From assembly GCA_001839685.1 (NCBI GenBank), contig MLAK01000584.1, positions 6,626-70,625 on the forward strand: a stretch of 64,000 bases of DNA. The letters are read 5' to 3'. A program made the translations under genes and the position numbers. This document shows positions 29,872 to 39,922 of the stretch, piece after piece. Source of the DNA: Tritrichomonas foetus. Lineage: Eukaryota; Parabasalia; Tritrichomonadida; Tritrichomonadidae. The notes below the pieces were generated by a model. It was not told where the DNA came from. It ran no database searches and saw nothing but the letters and a program-made list of their open reading frames with translations. How positions within the stretch are numbered: position 1 is the stretch's first letter; each line of letters starts with the position of its first letter.

Positions 29872-30957
29872 TCAAATAAAAATGGATGGAACTTCTTCTA
29901 GATCAGGAGATACAATGTTTTCTATATTTGCCATAAAATCGTCTACATCAATATATGAATGATCAGATATGATCCAATCAGGAAAAAGCACTCTCCTTTT
30001 GTGAGAATCTTCATGACAAATAGGTTTGAATATCTCAATATTAATGATTCCATTAGTTATATTAGCAATAGCTGCATTGTTTCCTTTTCCACAATAATCT
30101 ACGGAAGAAAAAAGGGTTAAACAGTTTTGGCTACCAAATGGCAAATCAAATCCACTAGAACAAGATTCATGTGCTCGTATTAATGTTGTTAAATGGTTAT
30201 CTTGAAGAAATGTGGAGAGCGCATTTGGTCCAAAATGATGACCACATCCACGATGGCTATCTTTGTACTCATCAAAAGGAAAAGGATAATCATAATCTCT
30301 GGGGACACTCCAGAGTAGATCAGGAACAATAAATCCACTTAAAATACTTCGAACTGGTTTTTGAACGTTTTTTTCAAGATCATGGATATATACCAAATCC
30401 TTAGAAATTCCTCCATGTACACAAAAGATAGAATTATTAAGAAGAGCCCCTATTGATAGAAAAGAAAATGAATGATAAAATTTACAAAAAATTTCTTCCC
30501 CATATTCTTTAAAACGAAAATTACACTCTTTTCTGAAGCCATAGTTTTTTGAAATTAACTTCGATTCATGATTGCCTCGGAGCAAATATATTGATTCTGT
30601 GAAAAGACATTTCAGCGAAAAAAGTAGTATAAGAACTTCTAATGAATTAGAACCACGATCAATCATATCACCTAGAAATAAATATTTTTGACTGGGTGGA
30701 TATCCATTTTTCTCGAAGATTCGGATTAAGGTATCTATATCTCCATGAATATCTCCAACAACTACATAATCACCTGTGAGTCGAAGAAGGACTGGCTCTT
30801 CTGTTAATATTAGTTTTGCATTATTCACTAATAAAGAAATGTCTGATATTGATGGTAAACCGCTCTCTTGGATATTTTCAACTGAAACATCAGTTTTCGT
30901 CATACTGTTCACATGGCTGCGAGAAGAAAGAATTTTATAAATTATTTCTTGATACAT
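29872..30957 (-). CDS. PPP-family serine/threonine phosphatase (divergent)
   Basis: 361 residues from the ATG at 30957; the frame extends one codon further only through a TTG. The metal-dependent PPP motifs are in order: GDIHG (68-72), GDMIDRG (96-102, usually GDYVDRG), RGNHE (127-131), HGG (181-183) and RAHE (261-264). The LWSDP motif reads LWSVP (215-219), so an Asp usual in the family is missing; metal-binding Asp, His and Asn residues elsewhere remain. A 50-residue N-terminal extension precedes the fold. It would dephosphorylate Ser/Thr in the cytosol or nucleus if active. PP1-like genes are strongly expanded in trichomonads. TCATTTTCG lies 11 bases before the start. A related phosphatase lies at 33877-34875, with a copine between them. 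Confidence 0.9.
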   Translation of the reverse strand: MYQEIIYKILSSRSHVNSMTKTDVSVENIQESGLPSISDISLLVNNAKLILTEEPVLLRLTGDYVVVGDIHGDIDTLIRIFEKNGYPPSQKYLFLGDMIDRGSNSLEVLILLFSLKCLFTESIYLLRGNHESKLISKNYGFRKECNFRFKEYGEEIFCKFYHSFSFLSIGALLNNSIFCVHGGISKDLVYIHDLEKNVQKPVRSILSGFIVPDLLWSVPRDYDYPFPFDEYKDSHRGCGHHFGPNALSTFLQDNHLTTLIRAHESCSSGFDLPFGSQNCLTLFSSVDYCGKGNNAAIANITNGIINIEIFKPICHEDSHKRRVLFPDWIISDHSYIDVDDFMANIENIVSPDLEEVPSIFI

Positions 30958-30965
30958 CAAACGAA

Positions 30966-30970
30966 AATGA
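30966..30970 (-). promoter_or_regulatory. initiator-like TCATT upstream of the phosphatase start
   Basis: The minus strand reads TCATTTTCGTTTGATG, placing the putative +1 A about 11 bases before the ATG at 30957. This supports the ATG over the in-frame TTG upstream. Confidence 0.45.
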
Positions 30971-31557
30971 TTCTGATGAAGTCATATTTAATTTCTAAAG
31001 GTATTCAAAAAATGAATGTGATTGAACATTCATTTCAGATAGGAAATTCAAAATAATTCAAATAAATTGAATGATTTTTATTTGCGAAATAATCATTTCA
31101 GAACTTGTTTCTCCAACTCAAAACTTAACCGCTAAATTGCCATGAAAAAAATTTATCGGTAAAATGGCTAATTAATTAACTATGTGAATGGCAAAAATGA
31201 AAATTTGTCTTTATCTCTCAATTGAGTATTCAAAAAGTTAATAAAGGCAAATTTTGGATTGTTATTCATTCGTTTATTATTGGTGTTGACATCAGTCCTT
31301 TCCTTTACTAGATTAACAAGATTAACCAATGAAAATACCCAAAATCCTTGAATTCTTGACTCCTTGATTACTTGGCTTGGTTGGCCTTCTTCTGAAAAAC
31401 GCAACTTTTTGATGGCCAAGTCAAGAGAATGTTTACCATTCTTATGAAAAGTTCCCGTAAATATTTGATATGCTGTACAAGCAACTCGAAAAACGAAGCA
31501 TATGTAAAAATATTATTTTATCATTTATTATTTTATTACATATACCAAAAAATGCCT
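30971..31557. other. gene-free stretch with one doubtful ORF
   Basis: A 79-codon minus ORF (31180-31419, starts MAIKKLRFSEEGQ) has a somewhat protein-like first half but no recognised family and no initiator context. I do not call it a gene. Confidence 0.4.
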
Positions 31558-33120
31558 TCAAGATGAAGTTTTCCATGTTAAGAACTGTTTGTTTAGCTCT
31601 GTTGTCATTTTTGCAGCATAAAATGGTAAATCTACGCCATCTAATTCATTAAAACGACAAAAATGAATCACATCACGTTTGGCCTTTGTTTTGTTTTCTG
31701 TGGAAACTAAGTTTTCACAGTTTTCAAACTTTTTCATCTCACTAAAATCTCCTGGACCAACTCCTATTATAAAAATAGATAAAGGAACATTTTCATTAGC
31801 TATTCTAACAATTTCATTTGTTGTTTGAATGATATCTTCCATATTTCCATCAACAATCATAAGTAAAACTGTATAAGCTTTATTTTTTGCAAAGTTATCT
31901 TGCGCAAACTTTATTCCATACTTTATTGTACCTGAGAAATAAGAAGGTCCAGTGTAGTCTAAATGAAGTGCTGCATAAATGTAACCATTCATGAAATCTG
32001 TTTCATTTTTGAAAAAAATGGAATCAGTCTTTAAAGAAAGTGGAAAACAATGACTAACTTTGTTTTGGTAAATAGCACCAAAGCCTACAGCAGGATATTG
32101 TTGCTTATATTGTGTGTGACGGAATAAACACACAAAATTTTCAAGACATTGTTGATAACTATTCTTTTTTGGATTAGAAGAGTCAACTTTATGTAAAGAT
32201 TCCGGATTTTTTTGAGGTTTATTGGAACCTGTGAAGTCAACAGCACTAACAAGATTTAAAATCATCGTCTCTTGTGAAAATTGTTGATATATATCTGGAA
32301 TATTTCGTTTAACCACATCAAAAATTTGAATTGAACCAACTTTTTTTTCTTTTTCATTTTGGATGTCTTTGAATTTGCTTTTAGAAGCAATCAATTCATT
32401 CAATGATGTACAAAAGAAACCTATTTGTTCAAAAGTGGTATCGCTTTTGGCGTTAAAAAATGTGAATTTTAATTTGTGATCAGGATTGGAATCACATAAT
32501 GCATTAATTCCAATAATTGTAGTTCCCCATGTGCATTTATCTGATCCAAATTTCGAACGATACACGTTAATAAATTTATTATTTCGGCTTAATTTCGAAA
32601 TAATATAAAATGGTTTCTTAGCAGAAAGTTTTTTAATTTTTAGCTGAATTTCTACTGTTTCAGAAGACATTCCAGGCTTATCTACACAGACATGAATCGA
32701 TCCACGTGGTTTAGGTTTTCCTGGTTTAAATATTTCTTTTGTGGTGACATCAGTTGATAAATTTAATTCTTTTAGTGAAAATAAAGCCTCACCGATTATT
32801 TTTTCTTCATGTATATATGACGAATCTTTATCAACATCATAAATAGCTAATTTAATTTCGACGGGATCATTTTCATCTTGTGGTGCACAAACAACAGTAA
32901 AGTATGTTTGCCAAACAGGGTCAAGGTCATTCCAAATAATTTCGGTTTGAGCAAATCTTGTCCAATGTTTTGGATCTGATTCATCAACATATTTATTTTT
33001 GGTGTATAAAGCGCAAACTGGATCTGACTTTGATAAAAAGTCCATTTTTTTGAGTCCTGTGGCCCAAACATGAAGATTGATTGGCGGAATGAATAAAGCT
33101 TTTTCTCGTAATAGTGTCAT
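31558..33120 (-). CDS. copine (two C2 domains and a von Willebrand A-like domain)
   Basis: 520 residues, close to the usual copine length. C2A spans about 15-150, with calcium-loop acids D27, D33, D67 and D95/D97/D99. C2B spans about 160-285 and is more divergent. The copine vWA domain runs from about 290, with DFTGSN at 295-300 (the MIDAS-like DFTxSN of copines) and YPAVGFGA and LLMIVDG further on. Copines move to phospholipid membranes when calcium rises and recruit partners through the vWA domain. A role in calcium-dependent membrane signalling is expected. No transmembrane segment is seen. It is flanked on the same strand by two PPP phosphatase genes. Confidence 0.9.
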   Translation of the reverse strand: MTLLREKALFIPPINLHVWATGLKKMDFLSKSDPVCALYTKNKYVDESDPKHWTRFAQTEIIWNDLDPVWQTYFTVVCAPQDENDPVEIKLAIYDVDKDSSYIHEEKIIGEALFSLKELNLSTDVTTKEIFKPGKPKPRGSIHVCVDKPGMSSETVEIQLKIKKLSAKKPFYIISKLSRNNKFINVYRSKFGSDKCTWGTTIIGINALCDSNPDHKLKFTFFNAKSDTTFEQIGFFCTSLNELIASKSKFKDIQNEKEKKVGSIQIFDVVKRNIPDIYQQFSQETMILNLVSAVDFTGSNKPQKNPESLHKVDSSNPKKNSYQQCLENFVCLFRHTQYKQQYPAVGFGAIYQNKVSHCFPLSLKTDSIFFKNETDFMNGYIYAALHLDYTGPSYFSGTIKYGIKFAQDNFAKNKAYTVLLMIVDGNMEDIIQTTNEIVRIANENVPLSIFIIGVGPGDFSEMKKFENCENLVSTENKTKAKRDVIHFCRFNELDGVDLPFYAAKMTTELNKQFLTWKTSS

Positions 33121-33876
33121 TCTTTTTTGGTAGTTTGGGAGAACGTTTAATATTGTGTGGGCAAACTTAATTTCCTAACGAAAATAAACTATTCAATAAT
33201 GAATTTTTGAAACATGATGATCGATTTTGTGACGAAATTTTCAAAAGAGCGACTGGTTTTACTGTATTCAAATTTGAATGATTTATTTTCTTGCTAACAC
33301 CGAGAATTCGAACAATAGAAATGTTATGAATACGAATAACATTGTGCCAGCTTATCAGCCACTACCTGTATGAAACACAGATTGCAGTTTTTACATTGAT
33401 ATTTTTTTTTTTTTATTTTTTGAAAGTGATTCCATCCAAGGCAAAAAGAAATCATGACACATTCATTGTTTTTCATTACTGTTTCATTTTCATCTCACTT
33501 TCGAAAAAAATGTATCTTAACATGCATTATTATACCTTTTGAGTTTGTGGTTGAAGTATGGGGAAAAAGAGAAAAAAGTTTGAAAATATTCTGCAGAAAA
33601 TGGGGTTGAGAAAAATAGTTATATTTTTAACCTAGTACTTTTTTTATACGCTTGATATATTTATGCATTAAGATCAATATTCATCACCTATTGCTAATTG
33701 GCCACGGAAATAAATCGAGGTAAATCAGATAAGAAATTTTGTAATACACTAATTCGAATGAATGGATGAAGAATCTCACATTCAAAACTCATAATCAAAG
33801 CATTATTTTCGTGGCAAATAAAGAATAATATTGATCAAATCTAAAATCATATATATCTCGAAATATTAATAGATCT
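33121..33876. other. gene-free AT-rich stretch
   Basis: The only ORF (33342-33542, +) has a Phe run and no coding character. Nothing recognised. Confidence 0.5.
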
Positions 33877-34875
33877 TCAGTGACTATATTTTTCTAATCC
33901 GATTTTTCCAGATCCTGCAATCATCATTCTCGCACTTGGCCTTGCAGTCGTTTCTTTTGGATTTCCCAGTGAATAGAAATTGAACTCTCCTGAATCTTTG
34001 ATAGTAATTACGCCACATTTATTATCATCGTCATAATCAGATGATGAAAAAACAGTCACACCCATGTAGTCAGCAAAAGCAACTGTTCCTGGAATGTTAC
34101 ACTGGTGCGCACGAATTATTAACTTTAAATTGTTATTCGTTAAAAATCGCTTGACTGTATCTGTTCCAAAAAGCTGACCAAAACCGCGTGCATCATTACA
34201 TTGAAATCCCTTCATTGTACTTGACCCAGGATCAGACCAAACAAGGTTCCTAACGAGCGCGCTACTTAAATAATTTTTAATTGGAAGTTTAACATTTTGT
34301 ATTTGGTCAACACTATTTAATTCACTGCAAATTCCACCATGGACACAAAAAATCTTTTCTCCTAAAATACAAACCAATGGTAAGAAATTGAAAACTTCAT
34401 TAAATAATTTCCATAATTTTTCACTTCGATATTTGGCCATGATTTCTTCGTAGAATCCATAAACTTTATTAATGCATGCAAATTCATGATTTCCTCTCAA
34501 AAGAACAACACGAGTGGGATTCGCTATATAGAGGGCAAGTAAAAGGCACATTACTTCAACCGATTCTGTGCCACGATCAACATAGTCACCTAAAAAAACA
34601 AAATTGTTATATATATTGTGTAATTTGTCCGAATTAAATAATCTGAAAATTCGAACTAAATCACATAGGTTCCCGTGAATATCACCAATAACAATACTTT
34701 TCAGTGGCATTCGAATAACGCTTTTCGTTTTTCTGAAATTTGATTTGGCTTCTTTCAATAATTTCGATACAATTTTTTTCGGAATCTTTGGGAGTTTTCC
34801 ACTCGTAACGTATCCTGAAATGAGATTCTTTTGAATAAGTGGTTCGAAAAGCTCGAAGATCTTCTGCGTTGCCAT
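33877..34875 (-). CDS. PP1-like serine/threonine phosphatase
   Basis: 332 residues with all PPP signatures: GDIHG (64-68), GDYVDRG (96-102), RGNHE (127-131), HGG (179-181), LVWSDP (211-216) and RAHQ (255-258). The usual SAPNY near the end reads SSSDY (277-281). The length matches the PP1 catalytic subunit. It should be an active metal-dependent Ser/Thr phosphatase. It is better conserved than the relative at 29872-30957; the two are paralogues of an expanded family, not a recent duplication. A TCATC motif lies about 26 bases upstream of the start. Confidence 0.93.
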   Translation of the reverse strand: MATQKIFELFEPLIQKNLISGYVTSGKLPKIPKKIVSKLLKEAKSNFRKTKSVIRMPLKSIVIGDIHGNLCDLVRIFRLFNSDKLHNIYNNFVFLGDYVDRGTESVEVMCLLLALYIANPTRVVLLRGNHEFACINKVYGFYEEIMAKYRSEKLWKLFNEVFNFLPLVCILGEKIFCVHGGICSELNSVDQIQNVKLPIKNYLSSALVRNLVWSDPGSSTMKGFQCNDARGFGQLFGTDTVKRFLTNNNLKLIIRAHQCNIPGTVAFADYMGVTVFSSSDYDDDNKCGVITIKDSGEFNFYSLGNPKETTARPSARMMIAGSGKIGLEKYSH

Positions 34876-35366
34876 TTTTAGAGAAATTTAAAAATAAAAT
34901 CGGATGAATTTTTTCTATAGGAAAATGGTCAATGAGTATTCAACTTGATTCTTAAAATGTACGTTGTTGATCGATTTCGCCTCAAAATATTCTCCGAATT
35001 GTGAAAAAGTGTCTGTTAACAAAATTATATTATTCACAAAATTTGAAACAATACATCTAATCAACAGAATATTTTACTTGAGAATGTCAATTTTATATTC
35101 AATTTTTCCGATCTGTCAATTTTCGTAATGTTACAGACACAAAATGTGAACAAATTCGTGATCATTAATTTTGATTGGTTATTCGACCGTTCTTCTACAA
35201 AATTCATGAATAACAAATTGATGAAAATTTATTGCCAAAAAGTTCAAAACCACTAAATCAGCTTAATGTAAATCTCAGTGAGATCAATCAATGCTGAGTT
35301 ATTTCCTATCTCAAATTACCAAAGATAGTGATAAAAGCGTTACATTCCTTTCGTCATAAAGTAAAA
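34876..35366. other. gene-free AT-rich stretch
   Basis: No coding frame; ends at the 14-bp tandem repeat. Confidence 0.5.
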
Positions 35367-35474
35367 ATTGAAGAATAAACATTGAAGAATAAACATTGAA
35401 GAATAAACATTGAAGAATAAACATTGAAGAATAAACACTGAAGAATAAATATTGAAGAATAAACATTGAAGAAG
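35367..35474. repeat. 14-bp tandem repeat, about 7.7 copies
   Basis: The unit ATTGAAGAATAAAC is repeated head to tail. Six full units are identical, the sixth in order has two changes (ACTGAAGAATAAAT), and a partial unit follows. It lies 30 bp beyond the stop of the uridine-kinase-like gene. There are no spacers between units, so it is a minisatellite and not a CRISPR array. Confidence 0.95.
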
Positions 35475-35504
35475 AAAATGAGAAAAAATATTCATTATTT
35501 ACGA

Positions 35505-37085
35505 TCAATATTTCAAATCAGAGCCACCAACAAATTCTCTAATGCAGGAAATGTGTGGTACAACTTCTGTTGGCACCGGATAGAAGAAATTAAGGAGTCC
35601 ATAAAGTCTTCTTGCTTCATTTGTAATCTCTTGAGTTCGTGGGTCTTCAGGATCTTCTCCAGGTTCCGGAATTGTAGCTTCAGCGAGAAGGGCTTTTCCC
35701 ATAATCGTGTAAACTGGTAATTCATACACTAATGCAGAATTGAAGAATAACTCTGCATTTTCTTGGAATGGAAATATATTTCTTTCTTCACCAACACGAA
35801 CACTTGTCCATCTGCTAATTGTTTTACGTGGTGAATAACCTCGATAATTATAATCTCGAATAATTCTGCGAATAAGGCGGAGGTCGGATGTTGGGAAACG
35901 ATGGTTAAAGTCAAGGTTAACTGGTGTTAATGCACTAACATATATTGGTGTAACTGCGTCTCTTCCTAAAGAAGATAAAAGTTCTGGGTTCAACCCATGA
36001 ATGCCTTCGATTATTAAGAAGGAGTTTTCTGGTAATGTGAATTGTTCATTTTCATCATCAAATCCAACACCATTAACGAAATCGAAGTGACGACCAGGAA
36101 CAGTTTCACCATCCATAATTCTCTTCACACGATCGCTTAAAACATCAATATTAAGAGCAGTTATTGATTCGAAATCTTGTAAACCATCTTCACCGAATGG
36201 AATATCAGCTCTATCTTTATAAAAGTCATCCATACTGATTACTGTTGAGTCATAACCATTTACACGTAAGTGAATGGCAAGTCTTTTGGCAAAAGTTGTC
36301 TTATTTGATGAAGAAGGACCAGCGATTGTAACAATTCGTTTCTGATCATAATGCTTAACTAAATATTTAGCTATTTTTGCAAGTTTCTGTTGATGTAAAC
36401 CTTCAGCAAGCCATTTTACATCATCTACATTTCGCTCATAAATTATTTCATTGAGTTTTGCAACAGTGTCAACTCCAATGAGCTCTGCCCATTCTCTATT
36501 TTCATGAAACATGTCAAACAAAGCAGTAGGATCTTGCCAATCATAAATAACCGTTGGATTGAGAAGTGTTGGAAATCTTAAAACAATTCCATCATTGAAT
36601 GTGAGAACTTCGAAAATCCTGAGACGATTTTTGTCCGTTGAAATCGGTTCGAGGAGATAGTCGACATAATCACCAATTGTCACGCATGGAATCATTTCGT
36701 CAGTCCAGGTTTTCAAAAGACCAAGCTTGTCCGTAAATCCGTGAGCTGTGAAAAATCCTTCTAATTCTGTGCGGTTAATTCTGACAATTTTGATTTCCAA
36801 TGGAGAATTTAAAACGCGATGCATTTCTTTATCGATTTTCAAAGTCATTTCTTCAGAAATTGGCTCGCCTTCTGAATCTATGCAAAAATATCCATCTCCT
36901 AACGAGTGCTCAACTTTCAAAAGTCGATTGAATAGTTTGTTATAAATAGCGATTAATAAAAATGAAAGGGTGGCATGTTCTGAAAGAAGTTGTGTACGAG
37001 TAATCTTTTCTTTACGTGGATCGTGATGTGCTGTTGATGGAAAAGGTTCCATTTTCGTGATAAATCCGCTCGAGAGGGTGTTCAT
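35505..37085 (-). CDS. uridine kinase-like protein with a ThrRS-like N-terminal region
   Basis: 526 residues. About 30-240 resemble the TGS/second-additional-domain region of threonyl-tRNA synthetase-like proteins (HSLGDGYFCID and following). About 250-450 form a uridine kinase/phosphoribulokinase fold with the P-loop GPSSSNKTT (256-264), SMDDFYKD (about 287-294) and the GRHFDF block. This fusion is known in bacteria (Thermotoga TM0751 type) and is called a nucleoside kinase; it probably phosphorylates a nucleoside with ATP for pyrimidine salvage, which trichomonads depend on. The bacterial-type architecture suggests lateral transfer, which I infer and have not tested. TCATC lies 5-9 bases before the ATG. 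Confidence 0.85.
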   Translation of the reverse strand: MNTLSSGFITKMEPFPSTAHHDPRKEKITRTQLLSEHATLSFLLIAIYNKLFNRLLKVEHSLGDGYFCIDSEGEPISEEMTLKIDKEMHRVLNSPLEIKIVRINRTELEGFFTAHGFTDKLGLLKTWTDEMIPCVTIGDYVDYLLEPISTDKNRLRIFEVLTFNDGIVLRFPTLLNPTVIYDWQDPTALFDMFHENREWAELIGVDTVAKLNEIIYERNVDDVKWLAEGLHQQKLAKIAKYLVKHYDQKRIVTIAGPSSSNKTTFAKRLAIHLRVNGYDSTVISMDDFYKDRADIPFGEDGLQDFESITALNIDVLSDRVKRIMDGETVPGRHFDFVNGVGFDDENEQFTLPENSFLIIEGIHGLNPELLSSLGRDAVTPIYVSALTPVNLDFNHRFPTSDLRLIRRIIRDYNYRGYSPRKTISRWTSVRVGEERNIFPFQENAELFFNSALVYELPVYTIMGKALLAEATIPEPGEDPEDPRTQEITNEARRLYGLLNFFYPVPTEVVPHISCIREFVGGSDLKY

Positions 37086-37089
37086 TTAC

Positions 37090-37094
37090 GATGA
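37090..37094 (-). promoter_or_regulatory. initiator-like TCATC before the uridine-kinase-like gene
   Basis: The minus strand reads TTTTCATCGTAAATG, with the putative +1 A seven bases from the start codon at 37085. Confidence 0.45.
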
Positions 37095-37296
37095 AAATAA
37101 AATTCAGAATTAATAATGATATCAAGTGATAAGATTTTCTATTGACCTATAATTAACCTTCAATTACCGGTTATTCCTTAGAAAAAGAAAAAATCAATAC
37201 TCCGTTTTTTTTTTTTCGAGATAAAATATTCTATTCGTAATATATATTTTTTCTGTTTTTATTTGGTGAGAGATTCTGAAGAAAGACCATATAAAT

Positions 37297-38088
37297 ATGG
37301 AAAAAGATGATGTAGAAATGTGTGAATTATTTTCAATTCTTTTTCATCGTTCCACAATTTATTCAAAAAAACAAGTTTTCGAATTGGGAAAAATGTCAAC
37401 AGAGCAAGAGCGCCTGGAAAAAGCGAAACAAAAGCTTATGAACATGAACAGAAAAGTTCTCCACGCACAAAATATCTCGAAAAAACGAACTCCCAAAAAA
37501 CCCGAATTGGAGCCAATGAGCCCTGCCCCACCGCCGAGGCAGAAGAATGCTTCATCAAATACGTATTTGTTCGAACTTACAGAATCAATGATTACGGATG
37601 GGTTTACTGAAGAAGAAGTGACCCAATACGTAAAACGGGTCGAACTTGATGCAAAATGCACAGATTTAGAACTCGATCAACACGAAATAATGGTTAATGC
37701 AGAAATCAAGAAGATAAACCGCGCAATTCGCCGTATTAAAGATCCAAAACCAATATCAGCCAGAGAGCCAGCAGCTGAATCACCTCGCTCAGAAAAGTCA
37801 GAGAAAGAAGTAGAACCAAAAGAAAGTGAAAACCAACAGCCTGGTTATGCAGAACTACAAAAAGTGAGAAATGGTCAAAATCATGGTGAAAAACAAGAAA
37901 AGCAAGAAAAACCACTTTCTCCAGTTACCAGAAAAGTGGCAGCATCTCCAACACCAAAAAAATCAAAACTTCCTGCAAGAAGGAAGACAAACGAGCCTGA
38001 CACTCCTTCTGCTGGAATTCAAGCCACTGCTGCTGGTGCAAAGTTCTTTGCTGATCTTATGAATGATGATGATGATCCACCTTTTTAA
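37297..38088 (+). CDS. coiled-coil/disordered protein, unrecognised
   Basis: 263 residues from the first ATG (37297). An alternative start at 37393 (MSTEQERLEKAKQ) would remove 32 residues that look less protein-like and is at least as likely. From that point a basic helix (about 33-55) leads into a Pro-rich linker, then an acidic helical block (TEEEVTQYVKRVELD, about 105-120), and a long Lys/Glu/Ser/Pro disordered tail ending DDDDPPF. No family recognised. It is divergent from the uridine-kinase-like gene across about 210 bp. Confidence 0.75.
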   Translation: MEKDDVEMCELFSILFHRSTIYSKKQVFELGKMSTEQERLEKAKQKLMNMNRKVLHAQNISKKRTPKKPELEPMSPAPPPRQKNASSNTYLFELTESMITDGFTEEEVTQYVKRVELDAKCTDLELDQHEIMVNAEIKKINRAIRRIKDPKPISAREPAAESPRSEKSEKEVEPKESENQQPGYAELQKVRNGQNHGEKQEKQEKPLSPVTRKVAASPTPKKSKLPARRKTNEPDTPSAGIQATAAGAKFFADLMNDDDDPPF

Positions 38089-38382
38089 TTTCATATTCTT
38101 GTGTTAGAATTATTAGATATATTTTTTTATGATAGAGGCATATTTATTAAATGTATTTGAATTTATTATTTCAGATTCTTTTTGTTAATTTATTTGTTTG
38201 GTTATTACATTTAAATTAATAAAAAACTATCATATTTATGGTATTTTGTATTGTGCCAACTTAATGATGATAGTTAATTGATTATATTGGCAGCTTTAAA
38301 ACTGCATTCCTTGTAACAAGAAGAATATTTTATCATAAAGCATAGTTATTTATTAAAATGGGATAAACTAGAACACAATTTT

Positions 38383-39339
38383 TTATAGCCCAGTTGGAGC
38401 TACTTCTTCTTTTTCATTTTCAGTAATATCTGATTCGGCATTTTCTTTGTGTGCTTCATCATTATTTGCTTCATTATCATTTACATCTTTATTTTCTTCA
38501 TTGTTATTCTCAGTTTCAACTGTATTATCATTCACTTCTTCATGTTGAACTTCTTCTTTTTTAACTTCATTTGATTCTCCTTTTTCATTATTAATTTGAT
38601 CATTTTGTGATGCTGCTTTTGTTGGGCTTTCAGTTTGTTTGGCTTCCAATTCTCTCTCTTTTTCTTCTTTTTGTTTTTGTTCTTCTTTCAAGCGAGTTTC
38701 TTCTTGAATACGAGCTTCTTCCTCAAGTTTTTGGGCAATTTCTTGATTTAGACTCCGAATTAAATCATCAATTTCTTTTTCTTCTTGTGTGGCACCAATA
38801 CTAAGTGGAGAATTAATTGCATTATTTAGGATTTTCTGTGATTCATTGATATCATTTTCAAGTTGATTGCATGCAGCCAAATACATATTCAAAAGACATG
38901 CTTTCAAAGAGTTCGATTTTTTGTTAAAATCATTCAATTTTGTGACGAAATTTTGTAGTTTTTCGCCTTCGATTGAAATGTTCTCTTCTGTGGGTTCTTT
39001 CCTTACAAGTAAAATTTTCTTTTGATATTCTTCGAGTGCTTTTGACACATCACTTCTTTTTTCAAGAAGTTCGCTATTAGATTTCACAATTGGTTCGATC
39101 CGTAAAATAAACTCGTTTATGCTGTTGATAAAAGAACATCCGAAAGTTTCGATTTGTTTGTATGCTTCAGTAAGTTCATTTGGTGCGATTTTTGATTGGA
39201 CATCAATTGAATGTTTGAAATAACGCGTGAATTCTTTTTCTGCATCTTTTAATGAGGCCATATGTTTTTTGAGAGATGATAACATGGTTGTAAGATATTC
39301 TGAACTCGGAAGGGGTGGAGTAACGCTTCGAAAGAGCAT
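38383..39339 (-). CDS. coiled-coil protein with acidic tail, unrecognised
   Basis: 318 residues from the ATG at 39339 (MLFRSVTPPLPSS). The frame also has an upstream ATG at 39441, but the extra 34 residues look like AT-rich leader translation. Residues about 20-230 are helical, with Lys/Glu/Leu heptads that resemble a BAR-like or spectrin-like bundle; I cannot confirm either. The last 90 residues are Glu/Asn/Asp-rich and disordered. It faces the small gene at 39524 head to head across 184 bp. Confidence 0.75.
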   Translation of the reverse strand: MLFRSVTPPLPSSEYLTTMLSSLKKHMASLKDAEKEFTRYFKHSIDVQSKIAPNELTEAYKQIETFGCSFINSINEFILRIEPIVKSNSELLEKRSDVSKALEEYQKKILLVRKEPTEENISIEGEKLQNFVTKLNDFNKKSNSLKACLLNMYLAACNQLENDINESQKILNNAINSPLSIGATQEEKEIDDLIRSLNQEIAQKLEEEARIQEETRLKEEQKQKEEKERELEAKQTESPTKAASQNDQINNEKGESNEVKKEEVQHEEVNDNTVETENNNEENKDVNDNEANNDEAHKENAESDITENEKEEVAPTGL

Positions 39340-39523
39340 TTTAGAATTACTAAAAAAATTGACCTTAGTTATATAAAATTTACCTTTGGTTAATTCACTA
39401 AACGGTCTCCACATCAGAATCATAAATTTACAATTAGCCAATTCTGGAATTCGTTTAATTGAAATTATTGGTTAACGAAATAGAACTTAAAGATTTAGAA
39501 TTCACTTGTGACATTCAGAATAA

Positions 39524-39922
39524 ATGACAATGGAACTTCCAGAGATGCTCGAAATCATTCGATCAAAAGCAGAAGAGCATCCTGAATATATCAACGTCAT
39601 TTTAACCGACCTCAATTCAATGATTAACAAATATCATCCAGAAATTCGCGAAGGAAAGAAAGACCTGCTGCCTTTGGTTAGCGACTCATTTAAACCACGC
39701 GTTAAAATCGTCAAGGAGAGAATCTTTAATACAATCGGGCAAAAAATCAAAATTCCAGAGCTAAGATTTGAAGCGGATCGAATCAGCGCCGATGCTGGAA
39801 TTCCACTTCCAAATTCAACACGGAAAAATAATGAAGCATTAATGCAGTGGTTTGACACCAATTGGGATATTATTGAACCACTCCTTAAAGAGCATCCGCC
39901 AAGTCTAACTCCCAAAAAATAA
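39524..39922 (+). CDS. small conserved-looking protein (132 residues), unrecognised
   Basis: The frame has strong coding character: mixed helices, no low complexity and higher GC than its surroundings. It begins MTMELPEMLEIIRSKAEEH, so the second Met (39530) is also possible. The C-terminal half contains ISADAGIPLPNSTRKNNE followed by a helix with WFDTNWDIIEPLL, which looks like a small helical domain. No catalytic motif. It is short for trichomonad proteins and probably cytosolic or nuclear. Confidence 0.7.
   Translation: MTMELPEMLEIIRSKAEEHPEYINVILTDLNSMINKYHPEIREGKKDLLPLVSDSFKPRVKIVKERIFNTIGQKIKIPELRFEADRISADAGIPLPNSTRKNNEALMQWFDTNWDIIEPLLKEHPPSLTPKK

Noticed and set aside
31180..31419. 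79-codon minus ORF between phosphatase and copine
   Set aside because: No family resemblance, no initiator context, AT-rich surroundings.
35367..35474. Possible CRISPR-like array
   Set aside because: Units are contiguous with no spacers; it is a minisatellite, and the host is a eukaryote.
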